From an uncultured Hyphomicrobiales bacterium (GTDB lineage Bacteria; Pseudomonadota; Alphaproteobacteria; Rhizobiales; Beijerinckiaceae), in NCBI GenBank assembly GCA_903931945.1, contig CAIZEI010000003.1, positions 1 to 52,971 on the forward strand: a stretch of 52,971 nucleotides of DNA, read 5' to 3'. Under the pieces are notes generated by a model. The model searched no databases, was not told the origin of the DNA, and saw nothing but the letters and a program-made list of their open reading frames with translations. The translations under genes and the position numbers were made by a program. Below, piece by piece: positions 1 to 9,083 of the stretch (positions are counted from its first letter, which is position 1; the number at the start of each line of letters is the position of its first letter).

Positions 1-860
1 AGGCCGTTGGTGACGTAACCGCCCTCGCCGCGCGCGCCCTCGGTGATCAGACAACCTGATCCATAAATGCCGGTGGGATGGACTTGTACGAATTCCATGT
101 CCTCAAGCGGCAGGCCCGCGCGCAGCGCCATGGCGTTGCCATCGCCGGTGCAGGTATGCGCCGAGGTCGCAGAGAAATAGGCGCGGCCATAGCCGCCCGT
201 CGCCAGAATGGTCTGCGCGCCACGGAAGCGATGAATCGTGCCATCGTCCATCTTGATGCAGACGACGCCACGGCAGCGGCCGTCAGCGTCCATGATCAGA
301 TCGATGGCGAAATATTCGATAAAAAATTCCGTGTTGTTCTTAAGCGCCTGCCCATAAAGGGTATGCAGGATCGCGTGGCCGGTGCGGTCGGCGGCGGCGC
401 AGGTGCGTTGCGCGGTGCCTTTGCCGTATTCGGTCGTCATGCCGCCGAACGGGCGCTGATAGATTTTGCCATCTTCGGTGCGCGAAAACGGCACGCCCCA
501 ATGTTCCAGCTCATAGACGGCGGCGGGCGCATTGCGGCAGAGATACTCGATGGAATCCTGATCGCCGAGCCAGTCTGACCCTTTTACGGTGTCATACATA
601 TGCCAGCGCCAGTCGTCTGGCCCCATGTTGCCGAGCGAGGCGGAAATGCCGCCCTGGGCCGCAACCGTATGCGAGCGGGTCGGAAAGACCTTGGAGATAC
701 AGGCTGTCCGCAATCCGGCCTGCGAGCAACCGACAGTTGCGCGCAATCCCGCGCCGCCCGCGCCGACGACGATCACATCGAATGTGTGATCGGTAATCGG
801 ATAGGCCTTGCCATTAACGCCCGGCGCCTTGCTGGCGCTCGCGTTGTCAGAATTCGCCAT
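1..860 (-). CDS. sdhA: Succinate dehydrogenase flavoprotein subunit, N-terminal part (cut by window edge)
   Basis: SdhA oxidises succinate to fumarate in complex II of the inner membrane. Only the first 286 codons lie in the window; the rest, and presumably sdhB, lie beyond position 1. The FAD-binding glycine motif GAGGAG is at residues 33-38. The RSHT stretch around His64 is where the family attaches FAD covalently, followed by AAQGG. The later [20 protein letters not shown] segment is also typical. The ATG at 860 has an AAGAGG ribosome site 7 bases upstream and starts 18 bases after the sdhD stop, so sdhC-sdhD-sdhA read as one operon. No defect is visible in the part seen. Confidence 0.96.
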   Translation of the reverse strand, partial: MANSDNASASKAPGVNGKAYPITDHTFDVIVVGAGGAGLRATVGCSQAGLRTACISKVFPTRSHTVAAQGGISASLGNMGPDDWRWHMYDTVKGSDWLGDQDSIEYLCRNAPAAVYELEHWGVPFSRTEDGKIYQRPFGGMTTEYGKGTAQRTCAAADRTGHAILHTLYGQALKNNTEFFIEYFAIDLIMDADGRCRGVVCIKMDDGTIHRFRGAQTILATGGYGRAYFSATSAHTCTGDGNAMALRAGLPLEDMEFVQVHPTGIYGSGCLITEGARGEGGYVTNG

Positions 861-878
861 TGTCTCGCCTCTTGCGGA

Positions 879-1271
879 TTAAACAAAGCCGATGCGAGCG
901 GTTGCGTAAATGCACGCCAGTCCGATCGCATAGCAGAAGAACTCATTGGCCAGGAGTGTCCAGACTTTGGCATGCTCGCCATGCACATAATCTTCTATAA
1001 TGACTTTCATCCCGAGCTTCATGTGATAAATGCTGGTCACAATAAACAAAAGCAGCACAATCGCCGGAACGACATTACTCATCATATCACGGGCAGCTTT
1101 ATAGTCTTTGCCAACGACACCGAGAATCAACCAGACAAAGCCGATTGTCAGAGGAACGAGCGCAGCCGATGTGAGGCGCATCATCCAGATTTCGCGTGTT
1201 CCTGAATGCGCTGAACCAAGATAACGCACCTTGGCGAGCGGTGTGCGGATGGAACTTGAATTGCTGGACAT
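879..1271 (-). CDS. sdhD: Succinate dehydrogenase membrane anchor subunit
   Basis: A 130-residue hydrophobic anchor of complex II with three predicted membrane segments, at about residues 30-52, 66-88 and 103-125. Together with SdhC it holds haem b and the ubiquinone site. The YHMKLGMKVIIEDYVHGE stretch after the second helix is typical of alphaproteobacterial SdhD and carries the likely haem-ligand histidine. Its length fits the family. It lies between sdhC (37-base gap) and sdhA (18-base gap) on the same strand. Confidence 0.94.
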   Translation of the reverse strand: MSSNSSSIRTPLAKVRYLGSAHSGTREIWMMRLTSAALVPLTIGFVWLILGVVGKDYKAARDMMSNVVPAIVLLLFIVTSIYHMKLGMKVIIEDYVHGEHAKVWTLLANEFFCYAIGLACIYATARIGFV

Positions 1272-1308
1272 GCCGATATCCCTGACGATATTGTTCCGTA
1301 GAATGCGA

Positions 1309-1722
1309 TCAGCGAACGGCGTAAGCTATGGCCCAGACCAGAATAGTCAGGACTAGGCCTCCGCCCAAAGTGGCCCAAGCAAGATATTCGCGCTGGGGAT
1401 GCTCCATGCCGTAGCCGGTTTCCCAAACAAAATGACGGAGCCCGCCGAGCAGATGATGAAATAAAGCCCAGGTGAATCCAAACAAGACCAGGCGACCGAT
1501 AATGGACGCGAGAAAATTGTTCACCAGATTGAACGATGCTGCATCAGACGCAAGCGCAATCAACCACCACGCGAGCAGCAGGGTCCCTACATACAGAGCG
1601 CCGCCGGTGATCCGATGCGCAATCGACATCATCATCGTCAGCATTGGACGATAAATGCCAATATGTGGCGACAGCGGCCTGCGCGATTCAGGACTGCCCG
1701 AGACTGGATTGGCGTCTGCCAT
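1309..1722 (-). CDS. sdhC: Succinate dehydrogenase cytochrome b556 subunit
   Basis: A 137-residue SdhC. The RPLSPHIGIYRP motif near the N-terminus and the following MSIAHRITG are family hallmarks; the serine and arginine there contribute to the quinone site. The FHHLLGGLRH motif contains the haem-b histidine. Three membrane segments are predicted. The frame is open further upstream to 1854, but that stretch overlaps the tlpA end and does not resemble SdhC. The ATG at 1722 has an AGAGG ribosome site about 10 bases upstream and gives the usual length. It is the first gene of the sdhCDA(B) cluster; tlpA ends 80 bases upstream on the same strand. Confidence 0.93.
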   Translation of the reverse strand: MADANPVSGSPESRRPLSPHIGIYRPMLTMMMSIAHRITGGALYVGTLLLAWWLIALASDAASFNLVNNFLASIIGRLVLFGFTWALFHHLLGGLRHFVWETGYGMEHPQREYLAWATLGGGLVLTILVWAIAYAVR

Positions 1723-1802
1723 CTGATCGACCTCTAAAGGGGAACGCATTGCCTCACTAACGGATGTGGCGAATGGGCGCAACATGCGAGCAGGCGCCGG
1801 CT

Positions 1803-2456
1803 TCACCTTCCGATCGCCGCAGTCGCCATTTTCATGGCGTCGTCCGAGGCCCAATCGGCCGGGCCGGGCATGATTCCAAGTTCACAGCCTTGCGGGTCGA
1901 CCAGGATCGTGGTGGGCAAACCGACAACTTTTCCCGCCTGCTTCAGCTTTTGAAAGACATCCGCGCTCGGATCTGCGTAAAATGAAAGCGCCTTTACGCC
2001 AATGCTGTCGAGGAAGATCTGACGGCGTTCAAGCCGGGTCGTGTCGATGCTGACAGCCACGACTTCAAAGTTCGAACCGCCCAAACGCGTCTGCAGGCGG
2101 TCGAGCGCCGGCATTTCTTCGCGGCAAGGGATGCACCAGGTCGCCCAAAGGTTGAACAGGATCGTCTTCCCCCGGAAATCCGAGAGATGCACAATCTTGT
2201 CCCCGGGCGCCTGAAAGGCGACATCGACGAGCGGCGCCGGTCGCTTGGCGACAAGGAGCGCTGCGACCTCCCCATGCGCCAGCGGCGCGACCCGCGCCAC
2301 TGCTTCTACCGCCGGCGCGCATTGCTCGCTGACAGCTTCCTTGCCGCCCCCGGAGAACCCGTATAGGACCGCGACGCCTGCCAGCGCAGCCACGGCCAGA
2401 ACAGAGCCAAAGCGCCATAAAACGGATGCAGGAGCGGTAATTTTGTCAGAGCTCAT
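1803..2456 (-). CDS. tlpA: TlpA-family membrane-anchored thiol:disulfide oxidoreductase
   Basis: A 217-residue thioredoxin-fold protein with one N-terminal membrane anchor (about residues 13-34) and a periplasmic domain. The active-site motif WCIPC has cysteines at 108 and 111, and the cis-proline loop is GLPTT. TlpA proteins reduce periplasmic partners during cytochrome oxidase or cytochrome c maturation. It is co-directional with sdhCDA, which fits a respiratory role, though coupling is not shown. I chose the ATG at 2456; an upstream in-frame start at 2483 would overlap the argH start codon. It is divergent from argH with only 26 bases between the two starts. Confidence 0.88.
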   Translation of the reverse strand: MSSDKITAPASVLWRFGSVLAVAALAGVAVLYGFSGGGKEAVSEQCAPAVEAVARVAPLAHGEVAALLVAKRPAPLVDVAFQAPGDKIVHLSDFRGKTILFNLWATWCIPCREEMPALDRLQTRLGGSNFEVVAVSIDTTRLERRQIFLDSIGVKALSFYADPSADVFQKLKQAGKVVGLPTTILVDPQGCELGIMPGPADWASDDAMKMATAAIGR

Positions 2457-2467
2457 AACTGAACACG

Positions 2468-2475
2468 CCTCGAGG
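2468..2475. promoter_or_regulatory. Palindromic CCTCGAGG that can act as ribosome site on both strands
   Basis: The 8-base perfect palindrome lies in the 26-base gap between the divergent tlpA (2456) and argH (2483) starts. Read on the plus strand it supplies CGAGG 7 bases before the argH ATG. Read on the minus strand it supplies CGAGG about 11 bases before the tlpA ATG. There is no room for two promoters in the gap, so each promoter must lie inside the other gene's 5' end. Confidence 0.5.
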
Positions 2476-2482
2476 ATGACCA

Positions 2483-3892
2483 ATGAGTAACAAGATGTGG
2501 GGGGGCCGGTTTGCTGCAGGCCCGGATGCGATCATGGCCGAGATCAACGCATCCATCGGATTCGATTACCGTTTTGCGGCCCAGGATATCAAGGGTTCGC
2601 TGGCCCATGTGGCGATGCTGGCCGCAACCGGAATTGTGACCCCTGAAACCGCCGTTGCAATTTCGGAAGGTCTAAACCAGGTCAAGGGAGAAATCGAGCG
2701 GGGCGTGTTCACCTTCTCGCACGCGCTGGAGGACGTTCATATGAACGTCGAGGCGCGCCTGGGCGAATTGATCGGCCCCGAAGCGGGTCGACTGCACACC
2801 GCCCGTTCGCGCAACGATCAGGTCGCGGTGGATTTCCGGCTCTGGATCCGGGACACAATCGACCATCTTGATGGACAATTGCGGGATTTGCAGAAAATCC
2901 TGGCGGATCGCGCCATTTCCTATGCAAGCAATGTTATGCCCGGTTTCACCCATTTGCAGTCCGCGCAGCCCGTCACCTTTGGCCATCACCTCCTAGCATA
3001 CGTTGAAATGTTCGGGCGTGACCGCAGCCGGTTTGCCGACTCAAGGCGGCGGCTCAACGAATGCCCGCTTGGCGCGGCTGCGCTTGCGGGGACCTCATTC
3101 CCGATTGACCGGGAGCAAACCGCGCGCGCTCTCGGTTTCGACCGTCCTACCGCCAATTCGCTTGACAGCGTTTCGGACCGGGATTTCGTGTTGGAGGCTC
3201 TTGCGGCGGCGGCGATCTGCGCCACCCATCTCTCGCGTTTCGGAGAGGAAATCGTGCTGTGGACGACACCGCAATTTGGCTTTGTCGCCCTGTCGGACGC
3301 TTTCACAACGGGGTCGTCCATCATGCCGCAAAAGCGCAACCCCGATGCGGCGGAGCTGTTGCGTGGAAAGGCCGGACGCGTGATTGGCGCATTGACGGGC
3401 TTATTGATTGTCATGAAGGGCCTTCCGCTCGCCTATTCCAAGGACATGCAGGAAGACAAGGAAGGCGCTTTTGATTCCCTGCATACCTTGTCGCTTTGCA
3501 TTGCAGCGATGACAGGCATGGCGAAGGATTTACGGCCCGATCTCAAACGGATGAAAGCCGCAGCTGGCGTTGGCTACGCTACTGCGACGGATCTTGCAGA
3601 TTGGCTGGTGCGGGCGCTGGGTCTCCCGTTCCGGCAGGCGCATCATGTGACCGGCGCGCTGGTGAAGATTGCGGCAGAACGCAATATCAGTCTGGAAAAG
3701 CTGACGTTGGAGGATATGCGTGCGGTCGAACCCGGGATCACGCCAGATGTTTTTGGCGTTCTCGGCGTTGAAAAATCGGTCAAAAGCCGGACATCGTTCG
3801 GGGGAACCGCGCCGGCCAATGTCCGTGCGCAGGCGCGGCGCTGGAAGGCCCGGCTTGAAAAAGAAAGCCACGCCCCACCGGGTTCCCGTTAG
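2483..3892 (+). CDS. argH: Argininosuccinate lyase
   Basis: A 469-residue enzyme for the last step of arginine synthesis, splitting argininosuccinate into arginine and fumarate in the cytoplasm. The opening [11 protein letters not shown] is typical of ArgH. The fumarase/aspartase-superfamily signature [12 protein letters not shown] lies at about residues 277-288 and carries the active-site loop serine. The [16 protein letters not shown] stretch is also conserved. Its length is normal for the family. The start is supported by CGAGG seven bases upstream. A small lipoprotein gene and lysA follow on the same strand, an order common in Rhizobiales. Confidence 0.97.
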   Translation: MSNKMWGGRFAAGPDAIMAEINASIGFDYRFAAQDIKGSLAHVAMLAATGIVTPETAVAISEGLNQVKGEIERGVFTFSHALEDVHMNVEARLGELIGPEAGRLHTARSRNDQVAVDFRLWIRDTIDHLDGQLRDLQKILADRAISYASNVMPGFTHLQSAQPVTFGHHLLAYVEMFGRDRSRFADSRRRLNECPLGAAALAGTSFPIDREQTARALGFDRPTANSLDSVSDRDFVLEALAAAAICATHLSRFGEEIVLWTTPQFGFVALSDAFTTGSSIMPQKRNPDAAELLRGKAGRVIGALTGLLIVMKGLPLAYSKDMQEDKEGAFDSLHTLSLCIAAMTGMAKDLRPDLKRMKAAAGVGYATATDLADWLVRALGLPFRQAHHVTGALVKIAAERNISLEKLTLEDMRAVEPGITPDVFGVLGVEKSVKSRTSFGGTAPANVRAQARRWKARLEKESHAPPGSR

Positions 3893-3930
3893 GACGGGAT
3901 CGTCTATAGTGTCCGCGAAGGAGTATTCCC

Positions 3931-4164
3931 TTGCTGATGAAAAGGACTATTTCACGCGTCGTTTTGCTGGTCGCCAGCGCCGTCCTGCTGACGCTCGCGG
4001 GCTGCGGTCGCCGTGGGCCTTTGGAGGCGCCGCCCGACCCATCGGTCCCGGCCCAAGCGGGGCAGACGGCGGCGTATCCGAGCAGCGGCAGGGCTCCGAC
4101 GCCTACAAAATCGGGCAGATCTGTCGGCCCGAATCAATCCTTCGTTCTTGACCCCCTTCTGTGA
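3931..4164 (+). CDS. lptM: Small outer-membrane lipoprotein, LptM (YifL)-like
   Basis: A 77-residue lipoprotein. The signal peptide has the lipobox LAGC, followed by GRRGPLEAPP, the hallmark of the LptM/YifL family. In enterobacteria LptM helps LptD fold at the outer membrane; the same role here is inferred. The best start is TTG at 3931, because GAAGGAG lies 8 bases upstream; the in-frame ATG at 3937 would have a 14-base spacing. The proline/serine-rich tail has no recognisable domain. It sits between argH (38-base gap) and lysA (15-base gap), the usual place for this gene in alphaproteobacteria. Confidence 0.8.
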   Translation: MLMKRTISRVVLLVASAVLLTLAGCGRRGPLEAPPDPSVPAQAGQTAAYPSSGRAPTPTKSGRSVGPNQSFVLDPLL

Positions 4165-4179
4165 AGGGTTCCGAAACCG

Positions 4180-5451
4180 ATGCATCATTTTCAATATATG
4201 AATGGCGTTTTGTTGGCTGAGGCGTGTGATCTCCGGGAGATCGCAGCAGAGGTCGGCACCCCCTTTTATTGCTATTCCACAGCGACATTGACCCGGCATT
4301 TCGAGGTTTTTTCAAAAGCGTTCGAGGGGTTGCCGACACTGGTTTGCTATGCGCTCAAGGCAAATTCCAATCAGGCCATTTTGAAAACTCTGGCCCGGCT
4401 TGGCGCGGGGATGGACGTGGTCTCGGAGGGCGAATTGCGCCGGGCGCGCGCGGCAGGGGTTCCTTCGGGGCAAATCACGTTTTCTGGCGTCGGTAAAACA
4501 GCACGGGAAATCGCTTTCGCTCTGGATGAAAAAATTCTTTGCTTCAATGTCGAATCTGAGCCAGAGCTTGAAGCCATTTCCGCAATTGCTGTGCAAAAGG
4601 GCGCAACGGCGCATATCGCCTTGCGCGTGAATCCGGATGTTGACGCCAGAACGCACGCCAAAATCTCGACAGGCAAAGCGGAAAACAAATTCGGCATTCC
4701 TATTTCGCGTGCACGCGATGTGTATGCGCATGCGGCTGGGTTGCCGGGCGTCAAGGTCACAGGCGTTGATATGCACATCGGCTCGCAGATCACCCATCTT
4801 GCGCCCTTTGACGAAGCCTTCGCCTTGCTGGCTGAGTTCGTGGGTCAATTAAGGGCCGATGGCCATTCGATCGAACATGTCGATCTTGGCGGCGGGCTTG
4901 GCATTCCCTACCGCGAGGGCGAGGACCCCTCCGCCTATCATCCTGCCCGCTATGCAGAGGTTGTGCGAGCGCATGCCAGAAAACTGGATTGCAGGCTCAT
5001 TTTTGAACCCGGTCGCCTGATTGTCGGGAATGCGGGCATTCTTGTCACGACCGTGATTTATGTGAAACGCGGCGAGGCGAAATCCTTCGTCATTGTTGAT
5101 GCAGCCATGAATGACCTCATCCGCCCGACACTTTATGACGCCCATCATGACATCAAACCGGTCGTAGCTCCGCCTCCGAACGCTGCTCGATTTATCGCGG
5201 ATATTGTAGGCCCGGTATGCGAAACCGGCGACTATCTGGCGTTGGCTCGAGACCTGTCAGAGCTTGCATCGGGTGAAATGCTGGCTGTTATGACCGCGGG
5301 CGCCTATGGCGCGGCGCAGGCGGGGACCTATAACTCCCGCCTGCTGGTCCCGGAGGTTCTCGTGAATGGGTCGCAATGGGCGATTGTAAGGCCCCGGCAA
5401 AGCTACGAGGATCTGATTGGCCTCGATAAACTTCCGGATTGGTTGGATTGA
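4180..5451 (+). CDS. lysA: Diaminopimelate decarboxylase
   Basis: A 423-residue PLP enzyme that makes lysine from meso-diaminopimelate. The YALKAN motif places the cofactor lysine at residue 60. The HIGSQI and glycine-rich DLGGGLGIPY phosphate-binding loops are present. The GPVCETGD motif carries the active-site cysteine that reaches across the dimer, and the C-terminal AGAYGAAQAGTYNSR is typical. The length fits LysA. The ATG at 4180 is preferred because the family N-terminus aligns from there; an internal ATG at 4198 is possible. It is probably cotranscribed with argH and lptM. Confidence 0.96.
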   Translation: MHHFQYMNGVLLAEACDLREIAAEVGTPFYCYSTATLTRHFEVFSKAFEGLPTLVCYALKANSNQAILKTLARLGAGMDVVSEGELRRARAAGVPSGQITFSGVGKTAREIAFALDEKILCFNVESEPELEAISAIAVQKGATAHIALRVNPDVDARTHAKISTGKAENKFGIPISRARDVYAHAAGLPGVKVTGVDMHIGSQITHLAPFDEAFALLAEFVGQLRADGHSIEHVDLGGGLGIPYREGEDPSAYHPARYAEVVRAHARKLDCRLIFEPGRLIVGNAGILVTTVIYVKRGEAKSFVIVDAAMNDLIRPTLYDAHHDIKPVVAPPPNAARFIADIVGPVCETGDYLALARDLSELASGEMLAVMTAGAYGAAQAGTYNSRLLVPEVLVNGSQWAIVRPRQSYEDLIGLDKLPDWLD

Positions 5452-5539
5452 CCGGGAATTTGTCCCGCTGGCGGGCAAAATCGGGAATGCCAATCGTCAA
5501 CTCCCGTGCTAATCTTCCGGACTTGCGAAGGAGATTGGA

Positions 5540-8191
5540 TTGACGGAGCAGGCGGCGCCGACCCCGAACGCAACCAGGCAAAGACTGGACGAACTTGCCC
5601 GGCGAGCGGCGCTGGCTATCGGCTGGGAGCGCGTCTGGCCGATTCTGGCGCTGGCGCTGGTTATTTTCGCTCTCTTTCTCGCCGTTTCGTTCCTCGGTCT
5701 ATGGCTGGAGACGCCGCGCTGGGGTCGTATTCTCGGCTCGGTTTTATTTGCCTTGGCGATTGCCGCAGCGTTCGCGCGTCTGGCCACGCTTCATATCGCG
5801 CGCCGCGCCGAGCGTCTGGCGCGGCTTGATCGGGATTCCGGGCTCGCGCACCAACCCGCTACCACACTCGAAGATCAAGTGGCGAATGGCGGCGCCGATC
5901 CGGTGACGCAAGCGCTTTGGAGACTTCACCGTCAGCGCGCTGAACAAGCGGCCTCAACTTTGAAAATTTGTCCGCCGTCTCCCCATCTGGCGGGTCGCGA
6001 CGTCTATGCATTGCGAGCGGCGGCTATGCTTGCTGTCGTTGCGGCAGGGTTTGTTGCAGGCCCCGAAAAATATGCCCGCGTTCTCGCCGCTTTTGACTGG
6101 CGAACCGAAGGCGTCCTCTCGGCAGGGTATCGTCTTGACGCCTGGATCGATCCGCCCGCGTACACCGGACGCCCGCCTATTGTGCTCAATTTACGTGACG
6201 ATGCCGGTCGGGACGCAAAACGGGAGTTTTTTGCGCCTGAAGGCTCAACCGTGATCGTTCGTGCGTCCGCCGGAGGCAATATTGGAGCCGAGGCCGAAGG
6301 CGGTCTGGCGGCTCTGAACACAGACTCGAAAACGACGGAAAAGCCTATAATCTCCGCGCCCGAGCAGGCTGGCGGCGCTGACAGCGCCCTGCGGTTTTCG
6401 CTTCACGGCGACGGAAAGTTGATTATCAAGCGTTTTGGTTCGGTCATTGCAACCTTTGCGCTGACGTCTATCCCCGACCTGCCGCCCGTCATCACTCTGA
6501 AGGGCGACCCCAAATCGAACGCCCGCGGGTCGTTAACGCTCGCCTACAAGATTTCGGATGACTACGGGGTGACTGGCGCTGAAGCCCAGTTTGACAAACC
6601 GGTTGTTGCGGGCAAGCCGGTGACCGGGCGGACGCTGGCCGAAGCTCCGAAAATGCAGCTCACATTGCCTTCCGGACCGGGCGGTTTGGGCGAGGCCGAG
6701 ACAACGGCCGATCTCTCTGAAACTCCCTGGGCAGGCGCTCGCGTGACCATGACCCTTTCCGCCAGGGATGAGGGCGGCAATGAAGGACGAAGCGAGCCGA
6801 TTGGCGTGACGCTTCCGCAGCGTCCATTTACAAAACCATTGGCGCGCGCGCTCGTCGAACAGCGCCGGAATCTTGTTCTATCCCCTGATGACCGCACCCG
6901 GGTTGTCGCTTCAATTGATGCGCTGACAATTGCGCCGGAGAAATTCGGCACATCGATCGCGGTTTATCTGGGGTTACACACAATCGCTATCCGGCTCGAG
7001 AATGCGCGAACAGATCAGGACCTTCTGGAGACCGCAGACTTCATGTGGGAAATGGCGCTTCGTATTGAAGATGGCGACCTCCCGCAAGCCGAGCGAGACC
7101 TCCGCGCCGCCGAACAGCAATTGCGCGACGCCATGCAACGGGGGGCGCCGGATGAGGAAATCAAACAGCTGATGGATCAGTTGCGCGCAGCTATGGACAA
7201 ATATCTGAGCGAAATGGCCCGCCGTCAGCAGAACGACCAGAATGCGCAGCAGGACCAGCGCCAGAATGGCGATCAGCGCTCGGTAACGCCCGACCAATTG
7301 CAATCCATGCTCGACAAAATGCAGGAGATGATGAAAAACGGCGATATGGCCGAAGCCCAGAAATTGCTCGATCAGCTTCAGAATTTGATGGAAAATCTGC
7401 AAACAGCGCAGCGTCCTCGCCGACCGGACGCACGTTCTCAGGAAATGAACCGGGCCATTGATGAACTCGACCAATTGAGTCGCGAAGAACAGGAACTTCG
7501 CGACCGGACCTTTCGCGGCGATGAAAACAAGCAAAAGCAGTCGCGCCCGAACCGGCCCCAAAACGGCCAGCAGGGACAGAAGCAACCAGGTCAAAAAGGC
7601 CAGCAGGGCGAGCAGCAGCCTGGCGATCAGGCTGATTCGGGCAATGACGAAGATGGAGATCAGGCGGCCAATCCCGGCGGCGATCAGGAAACGTTAGCCG
7701 AGCGCCAGAAATCGCTCCGCCAGCGGCTGGAAAATCTCAAGAAGCGGATGCAGCAATTTGGCCTGGACGGCAAGGAAGGGCTCGACTCTGCCGAAGAGTC
7801 CATGCGCGAGGCTGAAAATCAGCTTGGCGAGGGCGATGCGGGCCGCGGCAAGGCGGTAGACGCGGAAGGCAAGGCCATCGAGGCGTTGCGTAAAGGCGCG
7901 CAACAACTCGCCCAACAGATGCAGCAGCAAGGTCGGCAGGCGGGGCAAGGAGGTGGACCCGGAGATCCCGGCGGTCGCCAACGCGAAGGGCAGGACAATG
8001 CGAATGCGGATCCGCTGGGCCGCAATAGCTTTGGCAAGAAAGATCCGGGAACCCAACGCTATGACCCGTTTGGGACGCCACTCGCCCAGCGCGCGCAACG
8101 CGTGCTGGAGGAGCTGCGGAAACGGCTCGGCGACGCCAACCGTCCGCAAGACGAGATCGATTATCTCGAACGGTTGATGAAACGCTATTGA
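5540..8191 (+). CDS. DUF4175 / TIGR02302 family large membrane protein
   Basis: An 883-residue protein of unknown function found downstream of lysA in many Rhizobiales. Two membrane segments are predicted near residues 33-80 and a third near 155-175, followed by a large, probably extracytoplasmic part. From about residue 500 the protein becomes rich in Gln and charged residues with coiled-coil character. It contains low-complexity Q/G/P stretches such as GQQGQKQPGQKGQQGEQQPG around residues 672-695. The start is TTG at 5540 with AAGGAG 6 bases upstream; no ATG is placed as well. The function is unknown, and the family assignment comes from the overall pattern and context. Confidence 0.85.
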   Translation: MTEQAAPTPNATRQRLDELARRAALAIGWERVWPILALALVIFALFLAVSFLGLWLETPRWGRILGSVLFALAIAAAFARLATLHIARRAERLARLDRDSGLAHQPATTLEDQVANGGADPVTQALWRLHRQRAEQAASTLKICPPSPHLAGRDVYALRAAAMLAVVAAGFVAGPEKYARVLAAFDWRTEGVLSAGYRLDAWIDPPAYTGRPPIVLNLRDDAGRDAKREFFAPEGSTVIVRASAGGNIGAEAEGGLAALNTDSKTTEKPIISAPEQAGGADSALRFSLHGDGKLIIKRFGSVIATFALTSIPDLPPVITLKGDPKSNARGSLTLAYKISDDYGVTGAEAQFDKPVVAGKPVTGRTLAEAPKMQLTLPSGPGGLGEAETTADLSETPWAGARVTMTLSARDEGGNEGRSEPIGVTLPQRPFTKPLARALVEQRRNLVLSPDDRTRVVASIDALTIAPEKFGTSIAVYLGLHTIAIRLENARTDQDLLETADFMWEMALRIEDGDLPQAERDLRAAEQQLRDAMQRGAPDEEIKQLMDQLRAAMDKYLSEMARRQQNDQNAQQDQRQNGDQRSVTPDQLQSMLDKMQEMMKNGDMAEAQKLLDQLQNLMENLQTAQRPRRPDARSQEMNRAIDELDQLSREEQELRDRTFRGDENKQKQSRPNRPQNGQQGQKQPGQKGQQGEQQPGDQADSGNDEDGDQAANPGGDQETLAERQKSLRQRLENLKKRMQQFGLDGKEGLDSAEESMREAENQLGEGDAGRGKAVDAEGKAIEALRKGAQQLAQQMQQQGRQAGQGGGPGDPGGRQREGQDNANADPLGRNSFGKKDPGTQRYDPFGTPLAQRAQRVLEELRKRLGDANRPQDEIDYLERLMKRY

Positions 8192-8243
8192 CAGGCGTTA
8201 TTGAACCAATCTGATTTGTCCCGGTCTCCTGAAAGACGTTCCA

Positions 8244-8432
8244 ATGCCCATTTCATCAAATCTCCTCGTCGCCATCGCTGTCGGCGCCGTCTTCATTGTT
8301 CTCCTGCTCGGCCTCGGCAACATGCTGCGCGGCGGTAGTCCCGATCTCTCGCAAAAACTCATGCGCTGGCGCGTCGGACTGCAATTTGTCGCGATATTGG
8401 TCATTGTCGGCGTGCTCTGGTTCCGGAAATAG
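8244..8432 (+). CDS. Small twin-transmembrane protein (HIG1-like)
   Basis: A 62-residue protein with two membrane helices (about residues 6-27 and 43-59) joined by a short polar loop containing SQKLMRWRVGLQ. This is the pattern of bacterial twin-TM/HIG1-domain proteins. Mitochondrial HIG1 relatives associate with respiratory complexes; the bacterial role is not established. It ends 6 bases before the adenosyltransferase gene, a pairing often seen in alphaproteobacteria, so the two are probably cotranscribed. Confidence 0.82.
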   Translation: MPISSNLLVAIAVGAVFIVLLLGLGNMLRGGSPDLSQKLMRWRVGLQFVAILVIVGVLWFRK

Positions 8433-8438
8433 GCGGCC

Positions 8439-9017
8439 ATGATTAAACTTGATCGTATTTACACACGCGGCGGCGACAGGGGTGAAACCTCGCTTGGCGA
8501 TGGCCAGAGGCGGCTTAAATGCAACCTTCGCATCGATGCGTTTGGCACGATTGACGAGGCAAACAGCGCGATCGGTCTGGCGCGGCTTTCAACGGGTGGA
8601 CAACCGGAACTCGACGCGATGCTGGCGCGCATCCAGAACGATCTTTTCGATCTTGGCGCCGATCTCTGCACACCCGACGCCGCCGGAAAGCTGAAATTTG
8701 AGCCTCTGCGTATCGTGCAATCGCAGGTCGATCGTCTCGAACATGAAATTGACACGCTCAACGAGGGGCTTGGGCCCTTGTTGTCGTTTGTTTTGCCGGG
8801 CGGTTCGCCTGCAGCGGCGGCCCTTCATCTGGCCCGCACCATTGCGCGTCGCGCAGAACGGCTGATGGTCGCGTTGTCGCGCCAGCCCGGCGAAACTGTA
8901 AATGAACCCGCCCTGCGCTATATCAACAGATTGTCTGACCTGTTGTTTGTCGCTTCGCGAGCGGCAAATCAAAATGGCGCCGGCGATGTCCTGTGGAAAC
9001 CCGGCCAGACTCGTTGA
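8439..9017 (+). CDS. PduO-type ATP:cob(I)alamin adenosyltransferase
   Basis: A 192-residue cytoplasmic enzyme that transfers the adenosyl group of ATP to cob(I)alamin to make coenzyme B12. The N-terminal TRGGDRGETSLGDGQR is the ATP-binding loop. RIDAFGTIDEANSAIG follows. LPGGSPAAAALHLARTIARR carries the conserved arginines of the cobalamin and ATP site. The length is standard. It is closely preceded by the twin-TM gene. No other B12 gene is in the window, so the coenzyme user (for example methylmalonyl-CoA mutase) lies elsewhere. Confidence 0.93.
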   Translation: MIKLDRIYTRGGDRGETSLGDGQRRLKCNLRIDAFGTIDEANSAIGLARLSTGGQPELDAMLARIQNDLFDLGADLCTPDAAGKLKFEPLRIVQSQVDRLEHEIDTLNEGLGPLLSFVLPGGSPAAAALHLARTIARRAERLMVALSRQPGETVNEPALRYINRLSDLLFVASRAANQNGAGDVLWKPGQTR

Positions 9018-9083
9018 CGCGTCCGGCATTGACTCCTGGCGCTTGCTCGACCCATCGTCAGTGCGTTCTATAGGGTGATTTTG

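Noticed and set aside
5459-5479. Hairpin after lysA as a terminator
   Set aside because: The stem has a bulge and a tiny loop, and no T tract follows.
7190-7960. Repeat array in the glutamine-rich coding region
   Set aside because: The repetition is low-complexity codons within the DUF4175 protein; units are irregular and no CRISPR-like spacers exist.
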